DNA of 33,207 bases. Source: a virus. Below, piece after piece: positions 1 through 7,490 of the stretch (position 1 is the stretch's first letter; each line of letters begins with the position of its first letter). Both the position numbers and the translations under genes were made by a program. The DNA lies in IMG/VR virus record IMGVR_UViG_3300035211_000217, positions 1-33,207 of that record. The stretch is one strand, 5' to 3'. Below the pieces are notes generated by a model. That model did not search any database and was not told where the DNA came from. It saw only the letters and a list, made by a program, of their open reading frames with translations.

Positions 1-2
1 AG

Positions 3-173
3 AAAAGACCTTTATTGCAAATCTTAAAGACAGAAGAATTAGACAAAATCGCACATGCCCTTATTTGGCCTATTGAATCAAATCGTAGGTATTTTGTTTG
101 TGAATGCTGTGGCTCTTATGTTAATCGTGGTTACTGCTTAAAGTGTAGAGGAAATCGTAAGGAAACTGAATAA
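3..173 (+). CDS. Partial zinc-ribbon protein, 5' end outside window
   Basis: An open frame enters from the left edge and ends at a TAA at 171-173 that shares its last base with the next ATG (TAATG), so the two genes are probably translationally coupled. About 56 codons are visible. The C-terminal part has CECCGSYVNRGYCLKCRG, a CxxC...CxxC zinc-knuckle or zinc-ribbon pattern, followed by a basic tail. No start is visible and the family cannot be named. Several other very small CxxC proteins occur in this window, so it fits a phage accessory or early gene block. Confidence 0.6.
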   Translation, partial: KRPLLQILKTEELDKIAHALIWPIESNRRYFVCECCGSYVNRGYCLKCRGNRKETE

Positions 174-1060
174 TGTCAGGGAAGCTACCTGAAAACCGGA
201 TGAAGATTAAGGCGATTTTACCGTACTTTGGAGGCAAGAGAAATTTGGCGCCGAGGATTGTCGAGATGCTGGGCGATCACCGGGTATACTGGGAGCCGTT
301 CTGCGGGTCCATGGCGGTCCTCATGGCAAAGCCGCCCTGTGTAATGGAGACGGTAAACGACCTTCATAAGGACCTGATTAATCTTGCTCGTGTCATCCAG
401 GACGTGAAATTAGCCAACAGACTATACAGGAAAATGCGGCGGACCTTAATGCACGAGCAGCTATTTCGTGAAGCGGCTGAAAGATATAAACAGAGAGGTT
501 ATTATAAAAATCTCGATTCGCCGGATTTCGACAGGGCCTATGAATATCTTTTACTTTCCTGGCTTGGCAGAAACGGTGTTACCGGCACACATAGTTACAA
601 TCAGGGATTCTGCGTCCGGTATACGGCAAACGGTGGACATGCAGCCAAAAGATTTCAGTCGGTCATCGATTCGATATATGCCTGGCGGAGAAGGCTCGCT
701 AATGTTACTATCCTTGACCGCGATGCCTTCGAGCTGCTGGAGCGCATCGATGACAAAAAAGGCACTGTAATATATATCGACCCGCCCTACATAAAAAAAG
801 GGGCTAAGTATATTCACGATTTTAAAGAGACCGACCATTGGCGATTGGCGGAATTGCTCAATAAATTTGATAAAGCTCGAATCGTTGTCAGCTATTATGA
901 TCATCCAAAGCTTTATGAGCTGTATCCCGACTGGCAGCGGGTTGAAATAAATATATCAAAATCATTAGTTAATCAGGGGATGAGGTATAAAAAAACCAAA
1001 ATAATAGCAAATGAAGTTCTGCTTGTTAATAAGAAAATTCAAAGTAAGGGACTGTTTTAA
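173..1060 (+). CDS. Dam-like N6-adenine DNA methyltransferase (D12 class)
   Basis: This protein should transfer a methyl group from S-adenosylmethionine to N6 of adenine in DNA. Residues 19-22 are FGGK, the expected N-terminal SAM-binding motif of the Dam/D12 family. EPFCGS follows at 41-46, and the catalytic DPPY is at 203-206 in the context YIDPPY. The length of 295 residues fits the family. The start is coupled to the upstream stop; Met10 (MKIKAILP) is a possible alternative start just before the motif. No restriction endonuclease is adjacent, so it looks like an orphan phage methylase used for restriction evasion or timing control. The target sequence cannot be read from the protein; GATC is only a family-based guess. 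Confidence 0.93.
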   Translation: MSGKLPENRMKIKAILPYFGGKRNLAPRIVEMLGDHRVYWEPFCGSMAVLMAKPPCVMETVNDLHKDLINLARVIQDVKLANRLYRKMRRTLMHEQLFREAAERYKQRGYYKNLDSPDFDRAYEYLLLSWLGRNGVTGTHSYNQGFCVRYTANGGHAAKRFQSVIDSIYAWRRRLANVTILDRDAFELLERIDDKKGTVIYIDPPYIKKGAKYIHDFKETDHWRLAELLNKFDKARIVVSYYDHPKLYELYPDWQRVEINISKSLVNQGMRYKKTKIIANEVLLVNKKIQSKGLF

Positions 1061-1063
1061 ATA

Positions 1064-1564
1064 ATGAGTAACTTGATTTTAGAAAAAGAAAAATTTCCAG
1101 CTGATATCGGCGGAGGCCTTGAAAATAATCTGTGCTGGGATGTGGTTGGTGGGCTTGGTAAATGTTCGATTGCTTTTGCCAACAACAGAAGATTAAAAAA
1201 GGCCGAATCGGAACGGTTCAAAAAAAAATTACAAGAATTAACTGGTATGAACTGGGAAGTTGACTCTGTAAGCAGATGGGTCTTTCATTGTGAAGGAGAA
1301 AATATTATGGCGAAGAAAAAACAGATGAAGCTGTCCGAGGAAAACGTGCAGGCGAGTGAGGACGAAGCGGAAGTGAAGACAGCTTTTCCGAAAATTGCGG
1401 CCAAGGCAAAAATACGGTCTATAACCAGAGAGATCGATCTGGTCAAGGTGAAGTTCAAGGACCTTACTTTTACCACCGGGCAGGAGAAACAGCTCGCCGA
1501 ATGGATGGACAATGAGGACGAGCTGCTCGTTACCGTAACGCTTTATCAGGCGAGGCTGATGTAA
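1064..1564 (+). CDS. Hypothetical protein with a possible internal start
   Basis: No family is recognised. The 166-residue frame reads as two parts. Residues 1-81 hold a Gly-rich start and a basic helical segment. Residues 82-166 begin with MAKKKQMKLSEEN and run into an acidic and basic helical protein. The second part has its own ATG at 1307 preceded by GAAGGAG at 1292-1298, a much better ribosome site than many real starts here. It could be one two-domain protein, a gene with a nested shorter product, or a fusion of two formerly separate genes. It starts 3 bases after the methylase stop and so is probably co-transcribed with it. Confidence 0.55.
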   Translation: MSNLILEKEKFPADIGGGLENNLCWDVVGGLGKCSIAFANNRRLKKAESERFKKKLQELTGMNWEVDSVSRWVFHCEGENIMAKKKQMKLSEENVQASEDEAEVKTAFPKIAAKAKIRSITREIDLVKVKFKDLTFTTGQEKQLAEWMDNEDELLVTVTLYQARLM

Positions 1565-1566
1565 TT

Positions 1567-1677
1567 ATGTTTGGGGCGGCTGTAGTTATTTATACGATTG
1601 TGATCTTCTGGTTTGGATATATATGTGGTGACATGAACAGAAAGAACAGCTCTAAAAAGAAAAAAGTCAACGGCTAA
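1567..1677 (+). CDS. Tiny single-pass membrane protein
   Basis: This 36-codon frame starts two bases after the preceding stop. Residues 2-20 form one hydrophobic segment (FGAAVVIYTIVIFWFGYIC), followed by a strongly basic tail (NRKNSSKKKKVNG). That layout predicts a single membrane helix with a cytoplasmic C-terminus by the positive-inside rule. No function can be assigned; small phage membrane proteins of this type include holin-like, superinfection-exclusion and unknown products. Support comes from its tight packing between two genes and its clear hydrophobic/basic partition rather than from any homology. Confidence 0.5.
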   Translation: MFGAAVVIYTIVIFWFGYICGDMNRKNSSKKKKVNG

Positions 1678-1683
1678 ATTCAT

Positions 1684-1697
1684 GTGCCTTAAGGCAC
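1684..1697 (+). promoter_or_regulatory. Palindrome GTGCCTTAAGGCAC upstream of a small gene
   Basis: A perfect 14-base palindrome lies in the 49-base gap before the gene at 1727. Its outer half-site GTGCC/GGCAC is shared with four other palindromes around the head genes. It may be an operator or a weak hairpin; there is no T-run behind it. Confidence 0.3.
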
Positions 1698-1726
1698 TTC
1701 GGGCGGCTTTGTGGAAGGAAATAATA

Positions 1727-2020
1727 ATGGAAACAATTCACGTAAAAGACCTTGAGAAATTTCATCCGGGATATAAGGACCGTAATATAATCTGGTGCCG
1801 GGTCCCGTTCGCAATGATCAACTCCGATCCGCGTTTCGAGATGCTGTGCGAGATAGATAAATGGCGTTTCATAGCCCTGGTAATGCTGGAGATTCAGATA
1901 AAAAGACCATTGCCGAACGATCCGCAATATCTAAAGAGAAAGGGGTTCGACTTCAATAAAAGGTCTTTTTCGAAGAGCCTGGATGCACTGAGTGAATTGA
2001 TAGAGGTAAGTGGGACATAA
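1727..2020 (+). CDS. Short protein resembling the N-terminal domain of phage replication-type proteins
   Basis: The frame is open from 1682, but ATG 1727 is preferred because GGAAGGAA sits 6-13 bases upstream and the earlier ATG lies inside the palindrome. The 97-residue product has the layout KFHPGYKDRNIIWCRVP, then a helical LCEIDKWRFIALVMLEIQ and PLPNDPQYLKRKGF. From memory this order (KDR..W, a W/L-rich helix, then P-D..L-R) recalls the N-terminal winged-helix part of phage replisome-organiser or DnaD-like replication proteins. The rest of such a protein is absent. It could be a stand-alone domain or a truncated remnant. Assignment is by pattern memory only. Confidence 0.5.
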   Translation: METIHVKDLEKFHPGYKDRNIIWCRVPFAMINSDPRFEMLCEIDKWRFIALVMLEIQIKRPLPNDPQYLKRKGFDFNKRSFSKSLDALSELIEVSGT

Positions 2021-2039
2021 TAGATCAAGGAAGATAAAT

Positions 2040-2402
2040 ATGGCTAAATGCAAGGAATGTAAAAAGGATTTTGCGGCAGGAGTAAAGGCCGCCTATAAAC
2101 TGGGACTGCAGGACGGCAGGGGCCAGTTGAATCATACAATCAATTTGATACACAAGACTAACCGGGCACTGTACGATGAGCTGCTGAGAATAGATAAATT
2201 TAATCCGTTGAGTGTGAATTCTGTAATTCTTTCGAGAGAGCAGGTAAAAGGAGTTATTACGGCCCTCAGGAAGGCCGGTAAGTTTTATCAGGCGAGGAAA
2301 TTAAAAAGAATCGAAACCTCACAGATCGGCGATCCGGATTCAGCAGAATCGAAACTTCGCGGAATACTTGAATATATCGACGAGGAAATAAATGAAAAAT
2401 AA
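2040..2402 (+). CDS. Hypothetical small protein with N-terminal CxxC
   Basis: The open frame begins at a GTG at 2010 that overlaps the previous gene, but ATG 2040 has AAGGAAG at 2028-2034 and gives a natural start, MAKCKECKKDF. The 120-residue product has one CxxC at residues 4-7 and is otherwise mostly helical and basic, with an acidic end (EYIDEEINEK). A single CxxC is not enough for a complete zinc site unless it dimerises or the metal is shared. No family is recognised. Confidence 0.6.
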   Translation: MAKCKECKKDFAAGVKAAYKLGLQDGRGQLNHTINLIHKTNRALYDELLRIDKFNPLSVNSVILSREQVKGVITALRKAGKFYQARKLKRIETSQIGDPDSAESKLRGILEYIDEEINEK

Positions 2403-2419
2403 GTAGATGGAGTTATAAA

Positions 2420-2557
2420 ATGAACAAAAACAAAACAGCCTGCAGTAACTGCAGTCACTTAAAGAGAGAACGGGAAAAAACGAAGGTTATTAAAGAATTA
2501 ACGGCCGCATTGAAGAGGACATTAAAAGCACTTCAGACGGCCGGGGAGGGCAGATGA
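2420..2557 (+). CDS. Very small CxxC protein, 45 residues
   Basis: ATG 2420 opens a 45-codon frame behind GATGGAG at 2406-2412. The product begins MNKNKTACSNCSHLKRERE and continues as a basic amphipathic helix. It resembles its upstream neighbour in having one CxxC near the start followed by a helix, so the two may be related in design. It ends 3 bases before the next gene. No function is recognised. Confidence 0.5.
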   Translation: MNKNKTACSNCSHLKREREKTKVIKELTAALKRTLKALQTAGEGR

Positions 2558-2560
2558 AAT

Positions 2561-2764
2561 ATGGCTAAAAAGAAGAAAACAACGATAACCATTAACGCGA
2601 AGAAAGTGCCTAAAGACAAGGTGCTTATGGCGATTATTAACAAATACGCGGATGAGGTATGTAAGGGGATGGAACCGAAAATAGCGCTTGGGTACTTTAT
2701 AAAGACTGAGATGACCGGCAAAATAGCGGAGCTGAAAAAAAAGAAAGCGGCAAATGGACTCTGA
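2561..2764 (+). CDS. Small basic hypothetical protein
   Basis: A 67-residue lysine-rich protein with a short beta-like start (KKTTITINAKKVP) followed by helical segments and a very basic end. It overlaps the next gene by 11 bases, which points to coupled translation in the run of small genes leading into the terminase. No family is recognised; the charge suggests nucleic-acid contact but that is only inference. Confidence 0.55.
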   Translation: MAKKKKTTITINAKKVPKDKVLMAIINKYADEVCKGMEPKIALGYFIKTEMTGKIAELKKKKAANGL

Positions 2765-2987
2765 CATTAAACAAATTTTAGATCTGGCCGAGAAAATGAA
2801 AGTGACTTTTAAGAAGCTGGAGGCCAGGCAGATGGTCTCCGACCGGCAGTATCAGGCGATCAGGTCGGCGGCTAATATGTATCGGTTCTTCGAGGGAACG
2901 AACTTATCGGAGCTGCGGGCGGCGTTCGACCCGGAGTACGCGGCACAAATGAAGCGGCTTACGAAAATAGCAAAAAACGGAGCATGA
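2754..2987 (+). CDS. Small helical hypothetical protein ahead of terminase
   Basis: A 77-residue, mainly helical protein. It overlaps the upstream gene by 11 bases and the small terminase gene by 4 bases (ATGA), so it is almost certainly translated from the packaging transcript. The sequence (QILDLAEKMKVTFKKLEA, then SDRQYQAIRSAANMYRFFEG) suggests two helices with a dimer-like pattern. Its position would suit a packaging accessory factor, but no family is recognised. Confidence 0.55.
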   Translation: MDSDIKQILDLAEKMKVTFKKLEARQMVSDRQYQAIRSAANMYRFFEGTNLSELRAAFDPEYAAQMKRLTKIAKNGA

Positions 2988-4009
2988 CAAAAACTCCAAA
3001 TAAAACTCGGTCCCGCCGAAAGGCGGGCTCAAAAGATAAGCCCCCGCGGCGCCTGAGCGGGGGTAAGCGTCTGCCCTTTACTCCCGTCTTCGCAAAGCGG
3101 CTCGGTTATGAATGTGCGGATATGGCGGCGGCGGATATCGAGCTGCATAAAGAAAGGCCGAGACTGCGCAGGACACTGGCAGAATATCTTGAGAGATATC
3201 AGCCGCTTCGCAGCGGCTGGGAAAGGGGCCAGCTGCTTCGCAATTTAAGGGCCTGTGCCGGTGCCATTATGACGGTCAGCCAGACGGCAAAGAAGCTGGG
3301 ATTCGAGCACAGTATGCAGCTCAGGGAGCTGCTCGACAGTGACGCCGAGATAAACAGTTTGTGGGAGCAGACGAGGATCGATACCGTTGCAAAGGCAAAG
3401 ACCGCACTGGTCAAGGTGGCCGAAGAGGGTAATCAGCAGGCGATAAAGGCGATAGAGAATTTTCTCTACGACGAGGGCGAAGGCCGCGGCGGGTCGGCCA
3501 ATATAAATTACGCGAAACTGACCGTAAGCCAGATGGCCGAGCTCTTCGATGTCAGCCGCCAGACGATACATGCCTGGTATACCAAAAACGGACTGCCCCG
3601 GGCGGGTGACGGTACCATCAATTTAAAAGATGCGATCAGATGGTTCGAGGGCTTTACGAAATCCAAGGTAACAGATACGGCGCCTCTGCCGTCAGACGCA
3701 CTGAGAAACCTGAAGGCCGAGCAGATGAAGCTGAACCTGGCCGAACGGCGTCACGACCTGCTGGACAGGGCCGAGGTGATCGGCGGCCTGGCGGCTCGAT
3801 GGCAGAAGATAACTTCCGGATTCCGCTACCGCACGCGTGAGCTGGCGACGATGGTGCATAGCCAGACGGTGGAAAAAACCACCGATATACTAAAACGGTT
3901 CTTCGGCGAGCTCCAGGAAGGATGGCTGGATGTGCCGGAGTTTCTGTACCTGCCCGCTGAAGCGGAACAAAAATATATCGAACTGCTTGAACTGATTAAG
4001 GAAAATTAA
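2984..4009 (+). CDS. terS: Terminase small subunit, Nu1-like
   Basis: The small terminase recognises phage DNA and loads the large subunit for packaging. Residues 179-222 read LTVSQMAELFDVSRQTIHAW followed by GLPRAGDGTINLKDAIRWFE, the winged HTH signature of the lambda Nu1 group. An upstream segment at about 85-160 (MTVSQTAKKLGF, then DTVAKAKTALVKVAEEG) resembles a second HTH-type region as in other small terminases, so the 341-residue protein is longer than Nu1 and may combine two DNA-binding parts. The C-terminal half is helical, suited to oligomerisation and large-subunit contact. Two strong GC hairpins lie within the first 27 codons (3012-3027 and 3041-3063). The large subunit follows after a repeat-bearing gap. 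Confidence 0.85.
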   Translation: MTKTPNKTRSRRKAGSKDKPPRRLSGGKRLPFTPVFAKRLGYECADMAAADIELHKERPRLRRTLAEYLERYQPLRSGWERGQLLRNLRACAGAIMTVSQTAKKLGFEHSMQLRELLDSDAEINSLWEQTRIDTVAKAKTALVKVAEEGNQQAIKAIENFLYDEGEGRGGSANINYAKLTVSQMAELFDVSRQTIHAWYTKNGLPRAGDGTINLKDAIRWFEGFTKSKVTDTAPLPSDALRNLKAEQMKLNLAERRHDLLDRAEVIGGLAARWQKITSGFRYRTRELATMVHSQTVEKTTDILKRFFGELQEGWLDVPEFLYLPAEAEQKYIELLELIKEN

Positions 4010-4123
4010 AATTAAAAATGCAAAATGCAAAATTAAGGACAAGCTCCGCCTGATATTTCAAAAGCCGCTTCGCGGAGCGAATCGTCGGTTTTAATATTTG
4101 ATATTAGATATTTGATATAATTA
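4010..4123 (+). repeat. Dispersed AT-rich intergenic repeat, copy A
   Basis: The gap begins with AAATGCAAAATGCAAAATT and ends with TTTGATATTAGATATTTGA-type sequence, with a GC-rich core holding the inverted pair GCTCCGC (4043-4049) and GCGGAGC (4072-4078). Related left and right arms recur in five other gaps between genes of this window. Confidence 0.7.
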
Positions 4124-6055
4124 ATGGTAGCGATAGCTGAAAAATTTATTGTATTACCCATCCAGCCGGAGGAGGAGGCGGTCTTAAAGGCCCGTACGAG
4201 GCCCGCCCTTATAGACTGGCTGGAGAATAACTATTACCTGACCGGCGGGACCAGCGCCGTCGAGGGCCTGTGGAGCCGTGAGTATACACCGTATTTCGTG
4301 CCGATAGCGGCGTGTCTGGATGATACTACTACGCGCGAGGTGTGGATATACGCCTGCAGCCAGTCGGGTAAATCGACATTTGGGACCGGCTTTACCGGTT
4401 ATATTACCGACTGTATGCCCGGCCCGACGATGGAGATAATGCCGACCAAGGACGATGTGAAGAACCGTATCGAGGCCAGGATCCGGCCGATGTTCGCCGC
4501 CAATGAGAGCCTGCTGGCCCATGTACGCGGTCACAACGTTAATAATATCTTCATAGGCAAGCAGACGGTGATGGACCATATGATCCTGTATATCGGATGG
4601 GCGACTACGGCTGAGGCGATGGCGGACAAGCCGGTCTGCTATGTCAAGGCGGATGAGACGGGTAAATACCCGCCGTATGTAGGAGAAGAGGCCGACCCAA
4701 TATCCTTATTGCGCAAACGCCAGAGGTGGTTTAAGGACCGCAGTAAGTTTCTGGCCATGACGACGCCGGTAACCGCCGGCGATATGAGCGACCAGAACTG
4801 GCAGAGAGGCGACTGCTGCGAGTGGTGGGCGCCGTGCCAGCACTGCGGCAAGTGGCATGAGATCAAATGGGAGAACGTAAAAATAGACCGGTACAGGGAC
4901 AATCGCGGTAAGTGGCGGTTCTACGCCGAAAGCGTATACAGCAAGGGCGGTCGGGCCCGGTACGTATGCCCGCGGTGTGGCACTTTTTGGTCGGAGGATG
5001 ACCGATGGAACACGGTCTGCCGCGGCAGGTTCGTACCGGATGGCTGCAGTGTTGACGATACGGGCCGGATAACCGGTACATCCAGAGAGTCCGCGTACAA
5101 GAGCTGCAGGATCCACGCGTTAATGCTGCACCCGATGGTAGAGACGGTAACGAACCTGGTCTGTGAGTTCGTCAATGCCCAGAAGCAGAAAGAGATGGGC
5201 AATATTCAGCCGCTGAAAGACTTCTGGAACTCTCAGCTCGCACGACCGTGGCGGCAGACACGGGCGGAGACCGATATCGAGCGGCTAAAGACCCATATCG
5301 GCTCATACGCCGCACAAATAGTGCCTGTGGGTGTGGAGCTGCTAACTGCTGGCCTGGACGTTCAGAAGGACCATTTGTTCCTGCGGGTACTTGGCTGGGG
5401 CTATCTGGGTGAGTTCTGGAGTATCTTCGAGCAGAGGATAGAGACCGGGCCTACCGACCGGCTGGATAATTTGGAGAAGGTTATACCGTTTCTTACCCGC
5501 AGATGGCCGGCCCTGGAGGGTAAGGATATCCAGTACCGGACGGCGGCGGCGGCAATCGACCGGGGCTATAATACCGAGGAGGTGGACGCGCTGTGCGTAA
5601 AGTATATCGGGACGGTGAACCTGATCCCGGTGGCCGGCGACGATACGGTAAAGAAGCGGCAGTGGCGAACCGGCTACGCCGCTGGCGGACGGATTAAAAG
5701 ATATGATTTGAACGTGACCAGCTATAAAGATGCACTGTTCAGGTCGTATTTCGAATCGACGGTGCCCGGTCCCGGCTACGGGCACCTGCATAAAGATACC
5801 CAGTACGAGGTACTGGAGCACCTGACCGCCGAGCATAAGGTGATAGAGACAAAGGGCAATAAGTTAATACGGGCCGGATGGAAGCTGAAAAAAGAGGGCC
5901 GGGCCAACCACTACTGGGACTGCGATGTATACGCACGGGCGGCGGCCGAGATAGCCGGACTCTGGTCCATACCCGGGCCGGAGGCCGGAGAGATTAAAGG
6001 GACGCCGGTAATCGGCAGACCGGTCGGAACGCGAAAGATAAGGACGAAATATTGA
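4124..6055 (+). CDS. terL: Terminase large subunit, GpA family
   Basis: This is the packaging motor and nuclease that pumps DNA into the prohead and cuts at genome ends. Residues 79-85 (SQSGKST) are the Walker A loop. VCYVKADE at 171-178 is the Walker B with D177-E178. Two zinc-type pairs, C238/C241 and C282/C285, lie between the ATPase and nuclease parts, as is common in lambda gpA-type terminases. The nuclease shows D412 (AGLDVQKD), D479 (AAAIDRGYN) and D599/D601 (YWDCDVYA) as likely metal ligands. The length of 643 residues matches lambda gpA. It is intact, and the small subunit lies directly upstream. Confidence 0.96.
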   Translation: MVAIAEKFIVLPIQPEEEAVLKARTRPALIDWLENNYYLTGGTSAVEGLWSREYTPYFVPIAACLDDTTTREVWIYACSQSGKSTFGTGFTGYITDCMPGPTMEIMPTKDDVKNRIEARIRPMFAANESLLAHVRGHNVNNIFIGKQTVMDHMILYIGWATTAEAMADKPVCYVKADETGKYPPYVGEEADPISLLRKRQRWFKDRSKFLAMTTPVTAGDMSDQNWQRGDCCEWWAPCQHCGKWHEIKWENVKIDRYRDNRGKWRFYAESVYSKGGRARYVCPRCGTFWSEDDRWNTVCRGRFVPDGCSVDDTGRITGTSRESAYKSCRIHALMLHPMVETVTNLVCEFVNAQKQKEMGNIQPLKDFWNSQLARPWRQTRAETDIERLKTHIGSYAAQIVPVGVELLTAGLDVQKDHLFLRVLGWGYLGEFWSIFEQRIETGPTDRLDNLEKVIPFLTRRWPALEGKDIQYRTAAAAIDRGYNTEEVDALCVKYIGTVNLIPVAGDDTVKKRQWRTGYAAGGRIKRYDLNVTSYKDALFRSYFESTVPGPGYGHLHKDTQYEVLEHLTAEHKVIETKGNKLIRAGWKLKKEGRANHYWDCDVYARAAAEIAGLWSIPGPEAGEIKGTPVIGRPVGTRKIRTKY

Positions 6056-6118
6056 TTAAAATTAAAAAAATCAAAACGCAAAGTGCAAAATTAAGGACTT
6101 AGAAAGGATTCGAATATT
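6056..6118 (+). repeat. Dispersed AT-rich intergenic repeat, copy B (left arm only)
   Basis: The gap holds the left arm of the repeat family (AAAATT...GTGCAAAATTAAGGAC) and lacks the GC core and right arm. It then runs into AGAAAGGA, which serves as the ribosome site of the next gene. Confidence 0.55.
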
Positions 6119-6628
6119 ATGACGAAAAAGAAAAAAGAAAGCGTACAGCGTACAGCACCTGAGGCACAGGCGGACAGCGCAGAGCAAGAAGACAGCGTAC
6201 AGCAAGAAGACAGCGGACAGCGTACAACGGACAGCGCCGGAATTAATAAGGATAATCAATCTGCAACAGTTATACCTTTACCTCAAATTGGACCGATAGT
6301 TATTCCTAACGATACGGACAAAGAAAAAGCTCCCGAAGATGAAAAAACCTGTTCTGATAAAGATCCCGATAAGACTAACGATACGGACAAAGAAAAACAT
6401 GAGCCTGTCCTGAGCGAAGTCGAAGGAAAGAAAGAAAGTGTCGCTCCGACACCCAAATGGCACTTTCCGGATGCCAGGCGGTGCACGAGGTGTAAGGGCA
6501 CCAATACCGAGGCCTATCATACCGACGTCAAAAAAGGCAGGCAGTACCGCCGCTGCCGGGCACCGATATGCCGAAAGAAATATTCGGTGAACGGGGTGAG
6601 GGCGGATGATCGGAATAAAAAATCATAA
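6119..6628 (+). CDS. Zinc-ribbon protein with repeat-derived N-terminal half
   Basis: The C-terminal 50 residues hold CTRC, then 20 residues, then CRAPIC, a C-x2-C-x20-C-x4-C zinc pattern. This spacing and the basic Y/R-rich run before the third Cys recall the Ogr/Delta phage late activators and Com-like zinc fingers, but identity is not proven. The N-terminal 115 residues look assembled from repeats: a Gln/Ser/Asp-rich stretch from heptamer repeats at 6141-6238, a 23-base direct repeat at 6306-6328 and 6375-6397 (NDTDKEK twice), and the dispersed repeat at 6404-6427 encoding PVLSEVEG. The N-terminal half is therefore probably disordered and recently expanded. It follows the terminase as the start of the accessory block. 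Confidence 0.7.
   Translation: MTKKKKESVQRTAPEAQADSAEQEDSVQQEDSGQRTTDSAGINKDNQSATVIPLPQIGPIVIPNDTDKEKAPEDEKTCSDKDPDKTNDTDKEKHEPVLSEVEGKKESVAPTPKWHFPDARRCTRCKGTNTEAYHTDVKKGRQYRRCRAPICRKKYSVNGVRADDRNKKS
6141..6238 (+). repeat. Degenerate 7-bp repeat cluster (AGCGNNN) inside a gene
   Basis: Units such as AGCGTAC, AGCGGAC and AGCAAGA recur at about 7-base spacing. Because 7 is not a multiple of 3, the encoded peptide changes unit by unit (QRTAPEAQADS, then QEDSVQQEDSGQRT). A cleaner copy lies at 8290-8320 and a third at 15029-15049. Confidence 0.65.
6404..6427 (+). repeat. Dispersed repeat CCTGTCCTGAGCGAAG-type inside a gene
   Basis: The 24-base stretch beginning CCTGTCCTGAGCGAAG encodes PVLSEVEG in the gene frame. 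I recognise this as a short repeat seen in many environmental bacterial genomes, where its other frames read FDFAQD and TSLRTG; both appear on the opposite strand here. Confidence 0.65.
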
Positions 6629-6709
6629 AAATATTTTCGTCAAAAGTCCGCATTTTCAGCCTTAAAACCGTGATTTGTAAAAAATCTTTAAAAAACACAA
6701 ATTTTTCTG

Positions 6710-6738
6710 TTGACGAAATACTATTAGGCTCGTATAAT
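6710..6738 (+). promoter_or_regulatory. Consensus sigma-70-type promoter
   Basis: TTGACG at 6710-6715 and TATAAT at 6733-6738 are separated by exactly 17 bases in an AT-rich 157-base gap. This is the best promoter in the window and sits 48 bases before the first of three cassette genes. Confidence 0.75.
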
Positions 6739-6771
6739 TATAATAGATTTACAAGTTAATAACAATTTTTA

Positions 6772-6788
6772 GAAAGGGTTGAAAAATG
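6772..6788 (+). promoter_or_regulatory. Shared cassette leader, copy 1
   Basis: GAAAGGGTTGAAAAATG, ending in the start codon, is identical at 6772-6788, 7474-7490 and 7839-7855. GAAAGGG is the ribosome site. In copies 1 and 3 the identity extends upstream through TTTTTA. Confidence 0.75.
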
Positions 6789-7406
6789 AAAACAGAAACA
6801 AAAAAACGAATTTATGAAAAAGCAAAGGCGGCAATATTAGCTGGTGACATTAGCTTAACTTATGTACGGGTGATTGATGACCGGCTTGCAGCCCCACACC
6901 CCGTCTATGGCTTTGGTCGAAGCAATATTATTTTTTTGCCGGACGAAATCTCGAAATTAGCAAGTGATGATTATATTGCCGAATTAAAATCAGCCCGCCA
7001 GGCTGAACTTGACCGCAATGCGGAACTCTCGCGAATACGGCGAGAAGAAGAAGAAAAAAAACTCGCCGCACACCGGGATGAAAGAGTCTGGGGATTAACC
7101 GGTTTATACATTGAAGAATCAACCGGCCCGCGTTGGACGTTAAGAGAGCTTGAGGCATTTCGTGATTGGAGCGGCTATTTGAGGCTTAAATACCCTGCGA
7201 GTTCTGAGATTCATTTTACACGTTTTACGCCGAATGGTGACGACATTGTTGAATCTTACGATGAATCTGCCCGGTGGGAGGATGTCTGCAACTATGGGCC
7301 GCCATATCACAGCTTTCGGGATTTTGTACGGGAACTCGAAAAATATACTAAGCGGCCATATCAACCGACGACCGACGAATCACTGGAGAAAGTTGGCTTA
7401 TTTTAA
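6786..7406 (+). CDS. Cassette gene 1, unknown function
   Basis: A 206-residue protein of unknown family, first gene behind the consensus promoter. It has a lysine-rich helical start, a segment VYGFGRSNIIFLPDEISKL, a charged helix at about 75-100 (RQAELDRNAELSRIRREEEE), and a C-terminal part rich in Trp, Tyr and Phe. There is no signal peptide or membrane helix. Its stop codon begins a 27-base sequence repeated exactly after cassette gene 2. Base composition is more AT-rich than the flanking late genes, and it has its own promoter and terminator, so it looks like a moron-type insertion. Confidence 0.7.
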   Translation: MKTETKKRIYEKAKAAILAGDISLTYVRVIDDRLAAPHPVYGFGRSNIIFLPDEISKLASDDYIAELKSARQAELDRNAELSRIRREEEEKKLAAHRDERVWGLTGLYIEESTGPRWTLRELEAFRDWSGYLRLKYPASSEIHFTRFTPNGDDIVESYDESARWEDVCNYGPPYHSFRDFVRELEKYTKRPYQPTTDESLEKVGLF

Positions 7407-7450
7407 CGATTTTTCAACCAGCCCCTTGCCTTGTGGCGGGGGCTGGCTTT
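7404..7450 (+). terminator. Cassette terminator, copy 1
   Basis: The stem CCAGCCCC at 7418-7425 pairs with GGGGCTGG at 7439-7446, followed by CTTTAATT, a weak U-tract. The first 27 bases, from the stop codon at 7404 to 7430, are identical to 7776-7802. Confidence 0.6.
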
Positions 7451-7473
7451 AATTGAAAATATTAACTTTTAAC

Positions 7474-7490
7474 GAAAGGGTTGAAAAATG
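7474..7490 (+). promoter_or_regulatory. Shared cassette leader, copy 2
   Basis: Identical 17-base leader ending in the start codon of cassette gene 2. It lies about 28 bases after the first terminator stem, and no clear promoter was found in that gap. Confidence 0.7.

Noticed and set aside
4184-5836. Several long opposite-strand frames across the large terminase
   Set aside because: GC-rich coding DNA often leaves antisense frames open; the terminase motifs on the plus strand are complete.
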